From Trileptium ribeirensis (taxonomy: Eukaryota > Nematoda > Enoplea > Enoplida > Thoracostomopsidae), in assembly GCA_030248225.1 (NCBI GenBank), contig JASANE010028502.1:1-64000 (forward strand): a stretch of 64,000 nt of DNA, read 5' to 3'. Shown here piece by piece: positions 45,001 to 57,939 of this stretch. A program made the translations under genes and the position numbers. The notes under the pieces are model-generated. The model made no database searches. It saw only the letters and a program-made list of their open reading frames with translations, and was not told the origin of the DNA. Numbering within the stretch: the first letter of the stretch is position 1; each line of letters opens with the position of its first letter.

Positions 45001-47950
45001 TTGTCACCCATATTTGTAGACACCAAAAGCCTATTTTGCGCAATCCCTTAGACCATGTATTAGCCGTGATTTAAGACCAAATTTTGCCGCTTTTTCCATG
45101 GTGTTTTGGAGTACTTTGGTAAGGAACTAGAGCCGAAGATTTATCAGTCATGTCTACTCGACCAGTCCAATTATTCGTTTTCTTTTACTCGGGAAATATG
45201 CTGATCTTGTAGGAAAATGGAACCAAAATTAACTAGTAGGTCTGTAACGCCTATTGAAAATTTCATGGTCACTGTAAGTACGTATTATGTATGTATGCGA
45301 GTAGGAAGAAAATTTGATATCATACCTTTTTGGTCGCAACGTAGGAAAAAATTCACGAGTGGTACCAAGGAACGCCTCCCGAACTTGCTATTTTTACCAA
45401 CATGTAAGCCGATGTATGTACACTTATAGAGATACGTATAGGTTCTGGTTTGTAATGATACTTTGCCATATATATATAATCCAATCGCTTCTGTTCAATA
45501 TTAACCAATGCTTACTGATTATGTACCATGGCCTCGTGATTGGAATGAGCAAGATAAAGTATCGCGAACGCCCCTTTTGTACGCTTTGCCCCTATGTCTT
45601 GTTTCTTTTCCGCCTTTCTCTTACCTGAACCTGTTGCTCGTCGGAGTACCCTCTTTTAGTGTTAGCAATCATCGTTCCAGGCAAGTAGTTAGTGCAAAGG
45701 CGCCTCTTTTATCGATACCTAACCGTATTACTTGCCGGTACTGGCTTTCGGTTCGACCCATTGTTTTTCATGAGTAAGGTAAGCGCAGTTGTCATTAGAA
45801 AAGGCTTCACAGTACAAGCCGTGATTTGACTCAGCCGTGGGAGTTCAGTGAAAAAGGCGACGACTCCGCAACCCACCCCGCTTGACGCCCTGTTCATTCT
45901 CTTAACAGCGTACCATATCAGCGACTCAGAGCCTATTGTATTCGCCCGTACAATACGTGTCTGTCTATACCCAATTTTGTGACTCATCAATAAATGCTCA
46001 AGTTGAAACCCAAGTTGTACAAGTGTTTTGCTGACCCTTAGTAGCGATAGGTATTCAAAGGGGTTTGAAATCCGTCACCCCAATCGACGACCCACGTTCA
46101 GATTTGACACGCGCATCGAAGAAGCAAACCTTAGCGTGACTCGCCGATTATAAATAATTGTATTAATTATACTACTGTGTAAGTACGGCTCGTGCGACGG
46201 AATTAGGAAAAGTTACAACGCACGCTGAGCACCCAAAATAGGAAACCACACGCGCGAATCCAACGTTAAACGTCTAGGGATTTGTCGGACCCTAGTGGGG
46301 GCCACTGGCTAAATTAAATAAATTAATCGGTTTGAGAAAGTGGGAATTAATTTCGATCAAACCGGAACACCCAAAATTTTACACTTCCCGGTTTAAACGA
46401 GGATAGCGAATAGCGGTCTGGTCTCTTTGGCCTGTGAGCAGGTGATGGGGCCAACCTCCCTGGGGACCTCAAACTCAAAGGTAGTACCTCGTAGACTACG
46501 TGCGCAACCCGTCCGGCAGGATCAAAATTATGTCTGCGAAGTGCATAATGCAGCAGCGTCACGTCGATATTACACTTACATGCAATCTTACGTCTTGGAA
46601 TCACGTATGATCCTTTCAGTGATGTTTTAGTTTTCAACTTAAAATATTTCGGAACGTGGTTGGTGTTAAACGACATTCTGTTAAGCTTTCATTATACCGT
46701 AGTCTGCTTAGGAGGCTATACACCCTTCAGTAATAGCCATGAGATTCTAACACGTACAAAGTCTGAAAAAAAGTTGAAAGTGGAATTGGATTGATGCACT
46801 AGCGATGGTGTGGGATTTTCACGGACCAATACCTCTATATGCTAGGTGACCTCCGTGGTTAAACAAATTTCCGGATACGGGGCATTAATTTGCATGGTAA
46901 GGCATTAGCTTAACTACTGGTTTGCTGACATTCTCCCGTCGCACAGTAATAGAGCAGCTTTAGTTTAGTTCTGCCGTGTTTGTTTGAACCCAAATATTTT
47001 CTTTGCTGTGTGTTTAATAATTGACATTTATTTTAGTGGATGCGTACCTGGGTGCAGGTCTAGAATATAGGCAATTTTTGTGGCTTATGTATAAGTCAGC
47101 CCTTCTCGTGTTTGCAGCATCCTCCTATTATAGATAACAGGGGTACATTGGATTGTAACAAGAGACGCGCCCCCTTAAAATTTCTATAAGGTACGTCTCG
47201 GTTCACTTTGGCTCCCAAGATTTATGAAACACATTGTTTGGTCATAAAGAAGGCAACCCCGTCAGCTTCTCGAACAACTGAATTCATACCCTCCTAGAAC
47301 CCAAGTTTGTTTCTATTAAATCTAGGATTACCCAGTTTCTTGGAAAATCATATCCAGGACAAAATTTTCCATTCAAAGATTTAAGTGTTATGTGTCCACA
47401 GAGGAAAGGTGGTTACCCTCCGAAGGGCCGGATCCCACCTAAGTCTCTCAGAATACTCCGAAGGTGTGAGGAATTTTTTTATCAGAAATATGGTTAAAAT
47501 TGGCAAAAAAGGTGATTATAGAAAAATTTAAGTTCTAAAAATTTCAAAAATTAACCCCCACCCCTGACGAGTCCGTCACACCCTTTTATGCCGACGGACC
47601 TCGGGTCCGTATGATTGATGTCAAATTCAAACGTTCGGCCCCTTGTAGGAACATTCGGTGGTCTAAATTTTGTGTTTAAGAACATAAAAAGAACGGGGGG
47701 CTACAGTTGAAGATACAGTACCTGGGGTATGGATTTGGTGGCCAAAGAACTTGGTGGGGTATGACTTCAATGGTCCTTGAACCTTGCTGGGGTAGTGATC
47801 GTGATAACTGTTACTAATCAATTTTTATTTTGTGCAATGTTTAATATGTTGAGCGGCGAAACACCAGCGACATCGGTAACTGTTACAGTGGCGAATCTCC
47901 GAATAGTAATTTCACTCTGTTCACTTGACGTTAATGTTAATTTATTTTAG
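42061..47950 (+). other. Intron 4 sequence of unusual composition, no gene recognised
   Basis: A long block, visibly richer in GC than its surroundings, with many CCCGAC and GACCCGG phrases and recurrent GTGATTTAAG-like phrases (44962, 45066, 45816). Open frames such as 43965-44192 and 46347-46676 (-) show no recognisable domain. I saw no LTR pair, integrase, protease or RT motif. The last bases (TTTATTTTAG) are the acceptor of the next myosin exon. Confidence 0.35.
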
Positions 47951-48069
47951 TTGCTCAAAAAGTTTGTCATCTAATGGGCCTACCGGTGACCGAATTGACA
48001 AAGGCCTTGCTCAGACCGCGAATCAAAGTTGGACGTGACTACGTGCACAAGGCTCAAAATAAGTCGCAG
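47951..48069 (+). CDS. MYH10-like: Myosin II exon: cardiomyopathy loop region
   Basis: Two bases finish the split Val codon, then 39 codons encode [20 protein letters not shown] and [28 protein letters not shown] lies in the actin-binding cardiomyopathy loop. The acidic residue there is at about the position that the TEDS rule describes for class II myosins. The acceptor is TTTATTTTAG and the donor is GTATGT. It ends in phase 0. Confidence 0.96.
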
Positions 48070-48225
48070 GTATGTCATATTCAATCAAAGGTGTAGATGG
48101 ACTTAGATGGGATTAGATATATATATTACGGGCAGAAATTTTTTTTAACAAAATTTTCGTGTAAAATTAGACGCTGTGTAATAGCTGTATGCTATTTTTG
48201 TGGTGAATGATTTGCTTTAATTTCT

Positions 48226-48375
48226 GACTGTAACTAGTAATAAGTAGGTTACTCTCTGATTGCGTACGTCTAACGTTTTGACTTATCCCGTGTTTCGTTT
48301 GACTGTAACTATTAATAAGAAGGTTACTCTCTGAATGCGTACGTCTAACGTCTTGGCTTATCCCGTGTTTCGTCA
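48226..48375. repeat. 75-bp tandem duplication in intron 5
   Basis: Two adjacent units start GACTGTAACT at 48226 and 48301. Both contain GGTTACTCTCTGA and GCGTACGTCTAACG and end CTTATCCCGTGTTTCGT. They differ at only a few positions. The - strand open frame (48167-48415) is a by-product of the 75-bp, frame-preserving period. Confidence 0.9.
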
Positions 48376-49518
48376 ATGCTTTTTCGGATCCGTCTAATCG
48401 TATACTGTTAACCATCTACAGCCTGGATGTAGAAAGTCGTTCATAAAATATTATTGCCTTCCACCAGTTTTTGTGTGTTGGAGGGTCAAATTTATAGGGA
48501 TCCAAAGTAACACGGATCCGAAATTTAATCCCAAACGCTGAGAAATGCATAGCCTTTATTTTTTCAAATGTATTTATAATTGTTGCGAATTTTTTTTTGC
48601 ACTGAACAATATCGACTAATGATTTCACTATGCTTGATGAGCTGAAAATTGATGCGAACGAAACTTGGCAAATATGTCGGAATCTCTTCGGTGTATGTCG
48701 AGAGTGCAATTTTCCAAAAGCTTTAGTCCGAAAGAACACTGATCATGTGTGAAATTTCGAAAATGAAGACGTTGTCGCCCGAGTATCTAATCCGTAGAGA
48801 CTTGACGAGTGTGGGCCTCAGATGGAACCATATCCTTCATCTCCCGTGTGTCCATGATTTTAGCGTAAATTTGGTTTTGTAGTTCCGCAACTAACGTAAA
48901 ATGTATCTTCGGTTGTAAGCTTACGATGCCCACTCTGCTATCTCTTTAAATATAGAAACCGAGTTTGTTGTAATATTTACTGATTTAAACCTCTCGAATA
49001 TTTTTGGCCGACAACCAAACTACATGTGTGACATCTTTTATCTAAAATTGTAAAATTATCAAAAAAATATAGTTTTATTACCGCAATGACTGCTTACCAG
49101 TTGATTTTCGAGCTGGATCTATGGATGTAGAAGACCGCAGGATCCGCAGGACCTTTGGAACGAACCGCAGAATTCATTTACCTGTGACCCTTTTTGATTT
49201 TCCCCTTTCGCGGGTATGAGCTTTATCCGGAATTTGTGAGAACCTGCCGGAGCCCGCATTGCTGTGAGATTGCTAAGGTATCATCATCGGGAGGAATCCG
49301 TTGCTTGGCGTTGGCTACGACTGCACCATGACGTCAACATCTGTCTTCATTTTCTCCGATGTAACACGTCCTCTTTTCGCAGTCCAATCGTTTTCATGTT
49401 CTTCCGCATCACATTGTCCCATCGTTTCTTTGCCCCCCCACGCAGAGTAGCTCCTTCGATTTCGACATTCGTTGCTAAGATGAAATAATTCAATAATAAT
49501 AATAATCATTGTTGTCAG

Positions 49519-49671
49519 GTGGAATTTGCGGTAGAAGCTATATCGAAAGCGTGCTACGAACGAATGTTCAAATGGTTGGTCAATCGAATTAACAAGTCGC
49601 TCGATCGAACCAAGCGACAAGGCGCCTCGTTCATCGGCATCCTTGATATTGCTGGATTTGAGATTTTTGAG
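49519..49671 (+). CDS. MYH10-like: Myosin II exon: switch II
   Basis: Fifty-one codons, phase 0 at both ends. They encode [38 protein letters not shown] and [19 protein letters not shown] (49645-49662) is switch II, whose Gly senses the gamma phosphate and starts the recovery stroke. [15 protein letters not shown] is the signature that separates non-muscle/smooth from sarcomeric myosin II. The acceptor is GTTGTCAG and the donor is GTATAC. Confidence 0.97.
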
Positions 49672-50474
49672 GTATACCACCGCAGTTGTAAATTTTTATT
49701 GGTAGTTTTCGCTGTAAAATTTGTTGCGTCCGTTTCTGTCAATAAGTTCTCATAATAATAATTATTATACCGTTGTAATAACTTCTCACTGTAATAATAA
49801 AAACGCGATGGCATACTGTTAATGATTTGTATCGTTAATGTTGAAAATGTGCCATTATGGTTTTATCGCAGTTGGATTTAGTTACGATATCAATGTAAAA
49901 ATTAGTGTTCAAGGTTTCGGATTTATAACTATCTCAAGCGGTAGCTTCAAGACTTACGCTGGAAGTGTACCATAATGTGCTATAGTTGCTTCTAAATATA
50001 CAGTGTACAGCCAACTTCCGTACGTTTATTAGGTTGGAAGGTTTTGGGGCTGGTATTCTGTATTTTTGGGAATCTGTTTGCAAAATTTGGTGGATTGTTG
50101 CGTAACTGGCACTAATAGTCCACTAAAATTCCATTTTTCACAAATTTTCCATATTTTTAAATCTGGATTATGTGCAAACTTCTGCGAATACAGCTTACAT
50201 TGCTACTAAGCAGGTGTTTTTATTCGAAGCGTTTGCACAGCTTCATAAAAATGAATACCTAAATGTAAAAATCATGCACAGAGAAATAGGCAATTCCGCT
50301 TTAAGCGCTTTGTAGTCGGAACCCAGTGGGCATAAAAATTCATCGATAAATCCGAATTAAATGCGGAAACTTGAGCCTAAGTGCCTTTATTAGTATGTAA
50401 CTTTGACCTTTGAGTTAGTGTGTTTGTCACAGGAAACTATGTTTGATCGGATTTATAGGTCAAGGTAAATGTAT

Positions 50475-50936
50475 TTGAGCGGAGCGAGGCGAAGCCGAGC
50501 GAAGTGTTTTAATTTTCTGTCGGTGACCAAAAAAGTAAATATCCGTCCGTTCGTTCGTTCGGTCCGACGGATCTCAAGAACCACTGAACCGATTTTAAAA
50601 AAGTTTTTTTTGTTTGAAAGCCTATCATGTCAGAGTGTGCACCTGATATTTGGGATTAAAAAATTTTGAGTGGTTAATTAGTAATTAGCTAATTAGTTAA
50701 GCTTATGCAGCTAAAATAGAGAATTTTGCAATATTTGTGTTATTTATTGAAATAGAATCGTTTCGATCAAACCATTATAGGGTTTTTTGGGTCAAAGAAT
50801 TCAAATATAATATTTTTACCAATGATAAAGCCTTATGCCCTATGCATTGTAGTTATTTGAAGAACATAAAATTGACTACATTCGTAATGCCACAGCCCAA
50901 GCTCCGGTCACAAATGTAGTTCCACTACCGACTAGT
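50475..50936 (+). repeat. Dispersed repeat R1, copy 2 (about 460 bp)
   Basis: Near-identical to 31869-32311, from TTGAGCGGAGCGAGGCGAAG to CACTACCGACTAGT. A few short insertions (an extra GTTC, extra T's, and about 8 bases near 50835) account for its greater length. It lies in intron 6 in the same orientation as copy 1 and as the gene. Confidence 0.9.
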
Positions 50937-51699
50937 TATGGAGTTGTCCAATGTCCTGTGGCTGCAGGTAGATGGTTCGGAGGGGGTGAATTTCTTTAGA
51001 TGTTTGGAGCCGCATGATAATTATCCCGGATATTGCTAAAATTTTTGCCAGTTTTCCCGAAATTTTCTGCGCGCCTTCGGAGGGGTGGGTGACTTTGTGC
51101 CCCTATGAACACCTATAGATTAAGTTTAAAAAAACTGGTGTGATTATAAGTTTTGTGCAAAAAAGTAGTACATAGCAATAGTGAACAGTGAGATAAATTT
51201 AAAAACGCACAAAATACGCACAGCTCAATTTTTGAAAAATATCAATGCTATTAACACAATGTGTAAGTTTTGTAGGTAATCGCACTGAAATATAACTAAA
51301 TCGGAATTGGAAAACGTTCATGTGCGCCGACTGAATAAACTTCCATTTCAAACAACGGCATGAAAATTGCCGAAATTCAGGACACGGCAAATTACCTTTT
51401 TGGTTTAATTCCGGCTCAGCTCTGTCGCAGTGAATTATAGTTGTGTCGTGTCGGACACGTGCCGAAGAATAGTAGTGTAAAGGATTCAGACAAAAGTGAT
51501 GCGATGGTTAATACTATTGAAACGGAGCGATCGGAGTTTCCACTTAGGGCGCTAAGCGGAAAATCGTAAATTTTTGTTTGTCTGTGGCTGTTATTCATAA
51601 GTCATTTTCGGAAAGACGGATTTCGACAATTTTTTGATCGATAGCAAAAGTGATGAAGCCTTTTAGTTGAACGCGAACAGCTTCGACCCATCTTCCTGG

Positions 51700-51950
51700 C
51701 AAAATGGTAAAAACAGGGTTATTAAGGGTTCTTTGCCAAATCTGGTCATAAGGGTACCAATGTTTCTCAACCAAATTCTCATGGCAGAGGGTTCACATAG
51801 AAAAATACAGAATCATCACCTGCAGATCTACAACTTTGCTGACCACGACTTTTTTGTGGGACCACTCCCTGTTCCGCTGTGGGCCCTAATATGGTTCGTC
51901 CACCCTTTGCCAGAAATAGCGATTTTTTAATTTTCTATATATTGCCTGGT
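51700..51950 (+). repeat. Dispersed repeat family R2, copy 1
   Basis: The block AGATCTACAACTTTGCTGA, then TTTTGTGGGA, CCGCTGTGGG, CCAGAAATA and TTTTTAATTTT matches, in reverse complement, the segment 63620-63760. By eye about 80 percent of positions in this ~115-bp block agree. A chance open frame (51667-51930) covers it, but no protein domain is seen. Confidence 0.6.
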
Positions 51951-52429
51951 TTTACCTTAAAATGAGCGACTATTAGGTTATAAAGCACGATGTACGTTTT
52001 GCTATCTAGAGTGTAAATTGACTATATTATAACTTTTCATGGCGTTTCAAGGTTTTACTGTTGACGAACTCTATTTTCGAAACGTATCATATTTTCATTT
52101 GTTTGGTTATATATTGCGTGCAGGGCCTCAAGAATGGTCTAAAAATATATTAGCATGGTCTATATATAAGCTATATATAGTCTATATATAAAATATACTA
52201 CATGGTCTATATATAAGCTTTTCTTAATATGTCTGCCTTCAGTATTTTTGTAACATATTGAGTACATGCCATTAAGAATGGTGTAGATATAGGAGTTTGG
52301 TACATTGGATACGAAGGTTTGGATATCTAGAGACCAAAACGAATACTTCTTGCGTTTTCAGCTTATTTTCGATGGGTTTGAGGTCGATGAGTTTTAGGGT
52401 TTTAGTTGTTTTAGTGTAGTATATACAAC

Positions 52430-52910
52430 CAAGGTTTTTTGGCTCCACATGTGGGTCTGGACCCAAATATTTTTACGTGGACCCAAAAATATTTTGGTGG
52501 ACCCACGCTGGATCCAGGTCAGTTTCGGATACATTGGGTTTGCTAATAAATTTTATTAGGTTTGCGTTTGCTTTGGATCATACGTAATAACAAATCTCTT
52601 CATAACATAAATATCAACGTACGTATCTAGCAGATTAATACAGTTTATAAAGATATACAATATATAGTTGGCGTGCTGGAACTCCACAAACCGCAGATTC
52701 TGTGCGCCTGACAAAGGCGTGTATGAAATTTGGTCCAATGTTATGCAGTAGGAGGTGGTGTAAATTTTGTACGGCCATGTAATTACGTTTCTTTATTGCT
52801 TAAAAATGCGTGAAATTCTCGGGCCAAAAATTGTAAAACTGGACCCAGCGTTTAAGGTCTGGACCCAAAAGAAATTTGCTGGACGGACCCAGAGTCCGTT
52901 TTAAAAAATA
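52430..52910. repeat. Cluster of TGGACCCA motifs bounding ~480 bp
   Basis: TGGACCCA occurs at 52458, 52478, 52498, 52840 and 52860, and as CGGACCCA near 52884. That makes three at each end of a ~430-bp interval and none between. The left cluster starts with TGGGTCTGGACCCA, a palindrome. Paired subterminal motif clusters are a feature of some DNA transposons, but both clusters here are in the same orientation and no target duplication was identified. Confidence 0.4.
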
Positions 52911-53028
52911 CCGTGAACAACACAAAGCCTATTACAAGTGATTCTATAAAATAACTACTTGATGAAACCACGTTTGCTGCGTTTCGCCCTCGTTTGAGAG
53001 ATACTAGTTTATTGTTTTATGATTATAG

Positions 53029-53217
<189 letters not shown>

Positions 53218-54837
53218 TAGCCGTGCCGTAGCGGCAGGCGCGATTTTGGAATGGCGGATAAACCGGACTTCGGTCTCGGCTGTAGTTGCAGATATCATCC
53301 GGTTGCTCCTCTGAAAATGTAGGAACTAGCATAAGCTCTACCTGTGACTGTTAGCCTATACCATTGAAGAGGGAGCGTACCAGCTAGCAGCGTTCATGGG
53401 AGAACAAGGTATAAAAATTTGAGTTCCGTGGTGGTGGCATATTTAACCGCTGGCCGCAGAAGTACAATGGTCATGTTAGCGGCGCCACTTGGAAGTGTTT
53501 TGAACAGTAGAGCCGTAGGAGCGATTGAAATTTACATAATTTCACGCTAAGTGAGTAGTCTATTCATGGTAGTTTAAGAAAAGTGTCCACCGTCATATTT
53601 AAATAGTTTCATGAAATGTTTTTATGAAACATTTCTGGTCTTATTGCTGAATCCACCAAAAATTGATAACTTTTTATTTTTGATTAGTCTGATGCCTTCT
53701 TAAAATTATTGTTTAACCCAGGGTTGCCCCGAACTTCAGGCATTGAGGGGATTTTTTGGGGTCACTTCTGACGCTTCAGGAACATGCGTTGTAACAAAAC
53801 ATTTATACACAACGCGTGATCCAAAATGCTTTTAACTTTACTGTTGTCTTTCTTCTTAACGACGTATCCTGTTATTTTTCAGTGTAGGTATGCTGAAGAA
53901 CATTAGTTTCACCACCAATCTAACATTAAAGACAGTCCAACGCATTATTGATCGTTAGTGGCTTTGGGTAAACTTATTAACAGTAATAAATTTAAAGTGC
54001 CTTCTGTGACTGGTTGTACGAAAAATATAATTATATAAGTTTGGTGTATTGTTTTTTGGGTTTGTTCATATTGCGTCTGGTTCAATTAATTTGTATACTC
54101 ACTGTACATAGCATCTTCACATTTTATCCTGTCTGATCTGATACAGTATAGCATGCGCAATATTATTCGTGTCGGATGATATGATGTGAAAAAATCCATA
54201 TTCACACACATAATACTCTTCGTATACGGTAGGCATAGAATTTGATCGTATTGGATGCGGATCGGATGCGATGTGACCATAAACAGGATTGGATCTGGAT
54301 GGTTCGGATCGGCGGCAACGTGAACGTGGTTTAAGCTGAAGAGCTTTATTCTATTATGCCATAGTTTGTTTTTGTGAATATGAATGTTCTTAGCTGTTGA
54401 TTACCATAACGCAGAGTAACCCTTGCTGCGTCATGTTGTACTCAGCTTAAATCGTAATTGCGTTCCCCTATTTCTGCGTGGAACAAGTGGTACTTGGTTT
54501 CTCACACAACGTTACGTTCGCTACGTTGTCGTGATTCGTTCTTTGTTGACCCACATGCTGGTTGTGCCTACTATTCTTTTTTTGTTCGCCCGGCGTTTTC
54601 CGAATAAACTCCTATTTGTGGTTCTCATTTTTGGAAGCTGTTGTCTGTTCTTGCGAGGGGATTAATGGTTTTTGTTTTGGAGACATGCAGTTTGATAATA
54701 ATAATAAGTGTAACTATAGCCACATGGAAACGTTCTTTGCAGCTTGTGGTTGGCTGCATAATGATAATAAGGGCATGGTTGGAGTAAGAATTTTTATGCG
54801 ACCTGGAGATAATGTAAAATAGTATACCCAGGCTTCG

Positions 54838-55265
54838 GAGTGATAGCTGTTGACGTGATATTTTTGGTTCCTCATGCCCATCTGCGACCAACAGCTGCTG
54901 CCCTCGCGCATCATACATAGGGTTTTCTATTGTTTGAGAATGATTGCTGCTTATGTGATATTTTTGGTCCCTTATGACCAGCTGTGACCAACAACTGCTG
55001 CCCGCGCTTATCTTACATAGGGTTTTCTACAGTTTGGTTGTAATAGGGAGCATGGATTGAGAATGATTATTTTTGGCGTCGTATTTTTGGTCTCTCATGC
55101 CCATCTGCGATCCGCAGCTGCTTATCTCGCCCCTCATACATAGAGTTTTCTGGATTGGAGAATGATTATTTTTGACGTCGTATTTTTGGTCTCTCATGCC
55201 CATCTGCGACCCGCAGCTGCTTATCTCGCCCCTCATACATAGAGTTTTCTACTGTTGTGTTGTAA
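54838..55265. repeat. 98-bp tandem repeat, four units
   Basis: Units start GAGTGATAG/GAGAATGATT at 54838, 54936, 55059 and 55158. Each holds ATTTTTGGT, CATGCCCATCTGCGA-like and CATACATAG.GTTTTCT blocks. The second unit carries about 24 extra bases (GGTTGTAATAGGGAGCATGG region). Units 3 and 4 are almost identical, and units 1 and 2 are more diverged. Confidence 0.9.
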
Positions 55266-56955
55266 TAAAGTAATGGAAAGTTGCTTTTCCTTGATGATAA
55301 TATTATTGGCCTGGTTTAATAATTAGTGTGGTTCAATTGATTGTGATGTTCTGCTCTTACTGAAAGTGTAATTATAGTAATTTACGGATGTTGCATTATT
55401 CTACTGTGCTAAAATGTTGGTACACATGAATTTGAGGGAATATCAGTTTAATGATTAGCATTACGAATGCATTGTTATCATAAGCCATCGTACACGCCGT
55501 AGTAAGCCATATAAAATGTCATATTTTTTGTATTTCATCTATATAACATTTTAGCAGTGTGTAAACAAGTCATTGTAGTGAAATGAAAAATAACATAGAG
55601 TTGTTAGCTGTTGGTGTTTGTTAAAAGCCGTATGAAGTATGACCTTTTATAAAAAACCGATTTCGGCTTGCGTATAACATATATATATTGTTATTAGCAA
55701 GAGAATAACCGATGGGTTTAATACTAAGCAGAAATACTGTACTATACAAAAATCATTGTAGGAAGCCAAGGAATGTTTCGGCGGTGCTTAATTTATGTTC
55801 ATTGGTGATTTTGACAGCCTTAGCATAGTAAAACAATTGAATGTCATTAATTTGTGGAAATATAGGGCAGTCATTTGGTGAATCATACGTAAATTAACGT
55901 GTGCGTACGTAGATAAGGGGTGCGTATACACCGAAAAAAGTTTATTTAAATATTTTTGTCGTTATGCTGTGTGCGAACGATCAGTATTGTTTGTTCGGTA
56001 TATGAAAGGTATTTGCACTTCGAATTTGCTTGGCGGCCAGATTTGATAGATACTTAATTTAAAATAGCGTATAGGCTGTTGGTCTGGTAGCGGCGATTAA
56101 GTTGTCGAAATGTCCAAAAATCGTGGACAATCACTGCAAAGCAGGAAAAAATTACATATCACCCATTGCATTTACACACAGAAACGAAAGTGGAATAATT
56201 CCGAATTAATGAACGGGAGGGCACATGTTTTGAACCAGGGTGAACCGAAAACTGCCAGCCCCAAATTTGAAGGGCCCTAATTCGCGAATAGACCTTGAAG
56301 TGGCTGCTGTGAACCGGCCGTAAAAGTTTTTTCCGTAACTCTACGTAGTAATGTATGTCAAGGAATGTAGCAAAAATGGGTCGTTTTTGCCGACCTGTGG
56401 TATTAAAGTGATAAAAATAAAAATTGAGCAATAACCGTTTCAAAGTTTCTCATTTGATTTTATTTTTATAAGACAAAAAGTTAAAGATTTGCTCGGTAGT
56501 TGAATAAAAATAAAAAATACTTATTTTAATAGGCTTCAGGTTTATTGAAAAACATTTTTGTAGACGCAGCGCTTTATTAGTTTTCCGTGTGTTCCATGGT
56601 GAGGGTAACGCACTGCTTCTGGAAAGCATTGCTTTCGTATCTTCGCCTCCTTTTACGGGGGGGTAATTAAAATTTTTGCCAGGGATGTCAATATTCAGAT
56701 AAACACAGCTTATGATAGCACGACGCCGGCAAACGGAATGCAGTCGCCCTGACCGCAATGAAAGGAAATTGTGAACCAATGATGCGGGACGGTGCAGTAA
56801 ATCACATCGCTAGTGCGTTGTAGCTACCGCTATATAGCAAAGTTTACACACAAATTAAACAGAGTAAACATTTTTCGCCATTGTTTATTCGACTTCTGTA
56901 TTACCCATCTTTGCATAATTATGATGCGACTTCGGCTTGTGTTCGTTGTTTCCAG

Positions 56956-57120
56956 CAAATGGGAATCCTATCGCTGCTCGACGAAGAATGTCTCTTTCCG
57001 AAAGCGACCGTGGCAACGTTTGTCGAAAAGCTTCGCAACAACCATACCGGGCATCCTAAATTCGTTGTGCCGGATTTTAAAGCCAAATCCGACTTCGCCA
57101 TTGTACACTATGCAGGACGG
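56956..57120 (+). CDS. MYH10-like: Myosin II exon: lower 50-kDa domain
   Basis: Fifty-five codons, phase 0 at both ends. They encode [36 protein letters not shown] and [25 protein letters not shown] and [10 protein letters not shown] are invariant blocks of the lower 50-kDa subdomain. QMG at the exon start replaces the usual P-x-G. The acceptor is GTTTCCAG and the donor is GTATGT. Confidence 0.97.
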
Positions 57121-57824
57121 GTATGTTTGTTGTAGCGGCGTTTGGGATGTATCAAGTGGGATTGTTATACTGGAGATTTATTGACTTTTATTGAGGTTTA
57201 ATGGATAGTTTTATTTGCTTACGTGTAGACTGTCTGTTTGTGAATTGGTGGCGCAGCCAGCCCAACTTACAGGGGAAGTGGGGAAGTCATTCGAGATATA
57301 CAATGTGGCGGTTGTGCATCAGTGATCCCTGATTAAAATGTCGAAATTCCCATTTTCTGCCTGCAAATCTAGTTGGAAAGCTTTGGTGTTTTGTGATGTT
57401 ACGAAATAATGTAGTGAATAATAGAATGTATGGACATTAACTTGTAAAGAGATTATGGTATTAGTGACGTTCCTAGGTACTGGAATAATCTGTTTGTTAA
57501 CTGAAGCGCCAAAAGTTGTATGCCAAGTTTCGGCTGTTTGGGACCCTCAGCTTTTTCTTTTTCAGTTATCACATTTGATGAGCTGGCGTACGAATGTCGC
57601 GTTATGCTCCAGGTATGCTTGTAGTCGAGGTAATTTGCAAATAAACACATAAACATAATTATATGTTTTAGTAAGTACTCATGGGTCTGGTGGTGGACCA
57701 TTTGGTGGACAGCAGCATTCTTACCAACATTCTTCGATATCGCTAAAACCGTGGAATTATTTTAATTTATTGCTGGAGTTGTAATGTAAAGTTGGTGATT
57801 TGTTTAAATATAATATTGTTTTAG

Positions 57825-57939
57825 GTTGACTACGCCGCCGATTTGTGGCTGATGAAAAATATGGATCCGCTGAACGAAAACGTTGTGGCCTTGCTACAAA
57901 ATTCGACCGATCCATTCGTGGTCAATATTTGGAAAGACG
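57825..57939 (+). CDS. MYH10-like: Myosin II exon: approach to loop 2 (last in window)
   Basis: The exon encodes [38 protein letters not shown] and one further base (G). [11 protein letters not shown] precedes the actin-binding loop 2. The acceptor is TTGTTTTAG and the donor is GTAAGT. The next exon should start by completing an Ala-like codon. No such exon was found in the remaining 6 kb, so the gene continues past the right edge. Confidence 0.96.

Noticed and set aside
51667..51930. 87-codon open frame in intron 6
   Set aside because: It overlaps the other R2 copy and has no domain.
57570..57610. TTGATGAGCTGGCGTACGAA, resembling a hammerhead ribozyme core
   Set aside because: The required CTGATGA and CGAAA core elements are not both present and stem I/III pairing is absent. 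No hammerhead was found in the 164-bp satellite either.
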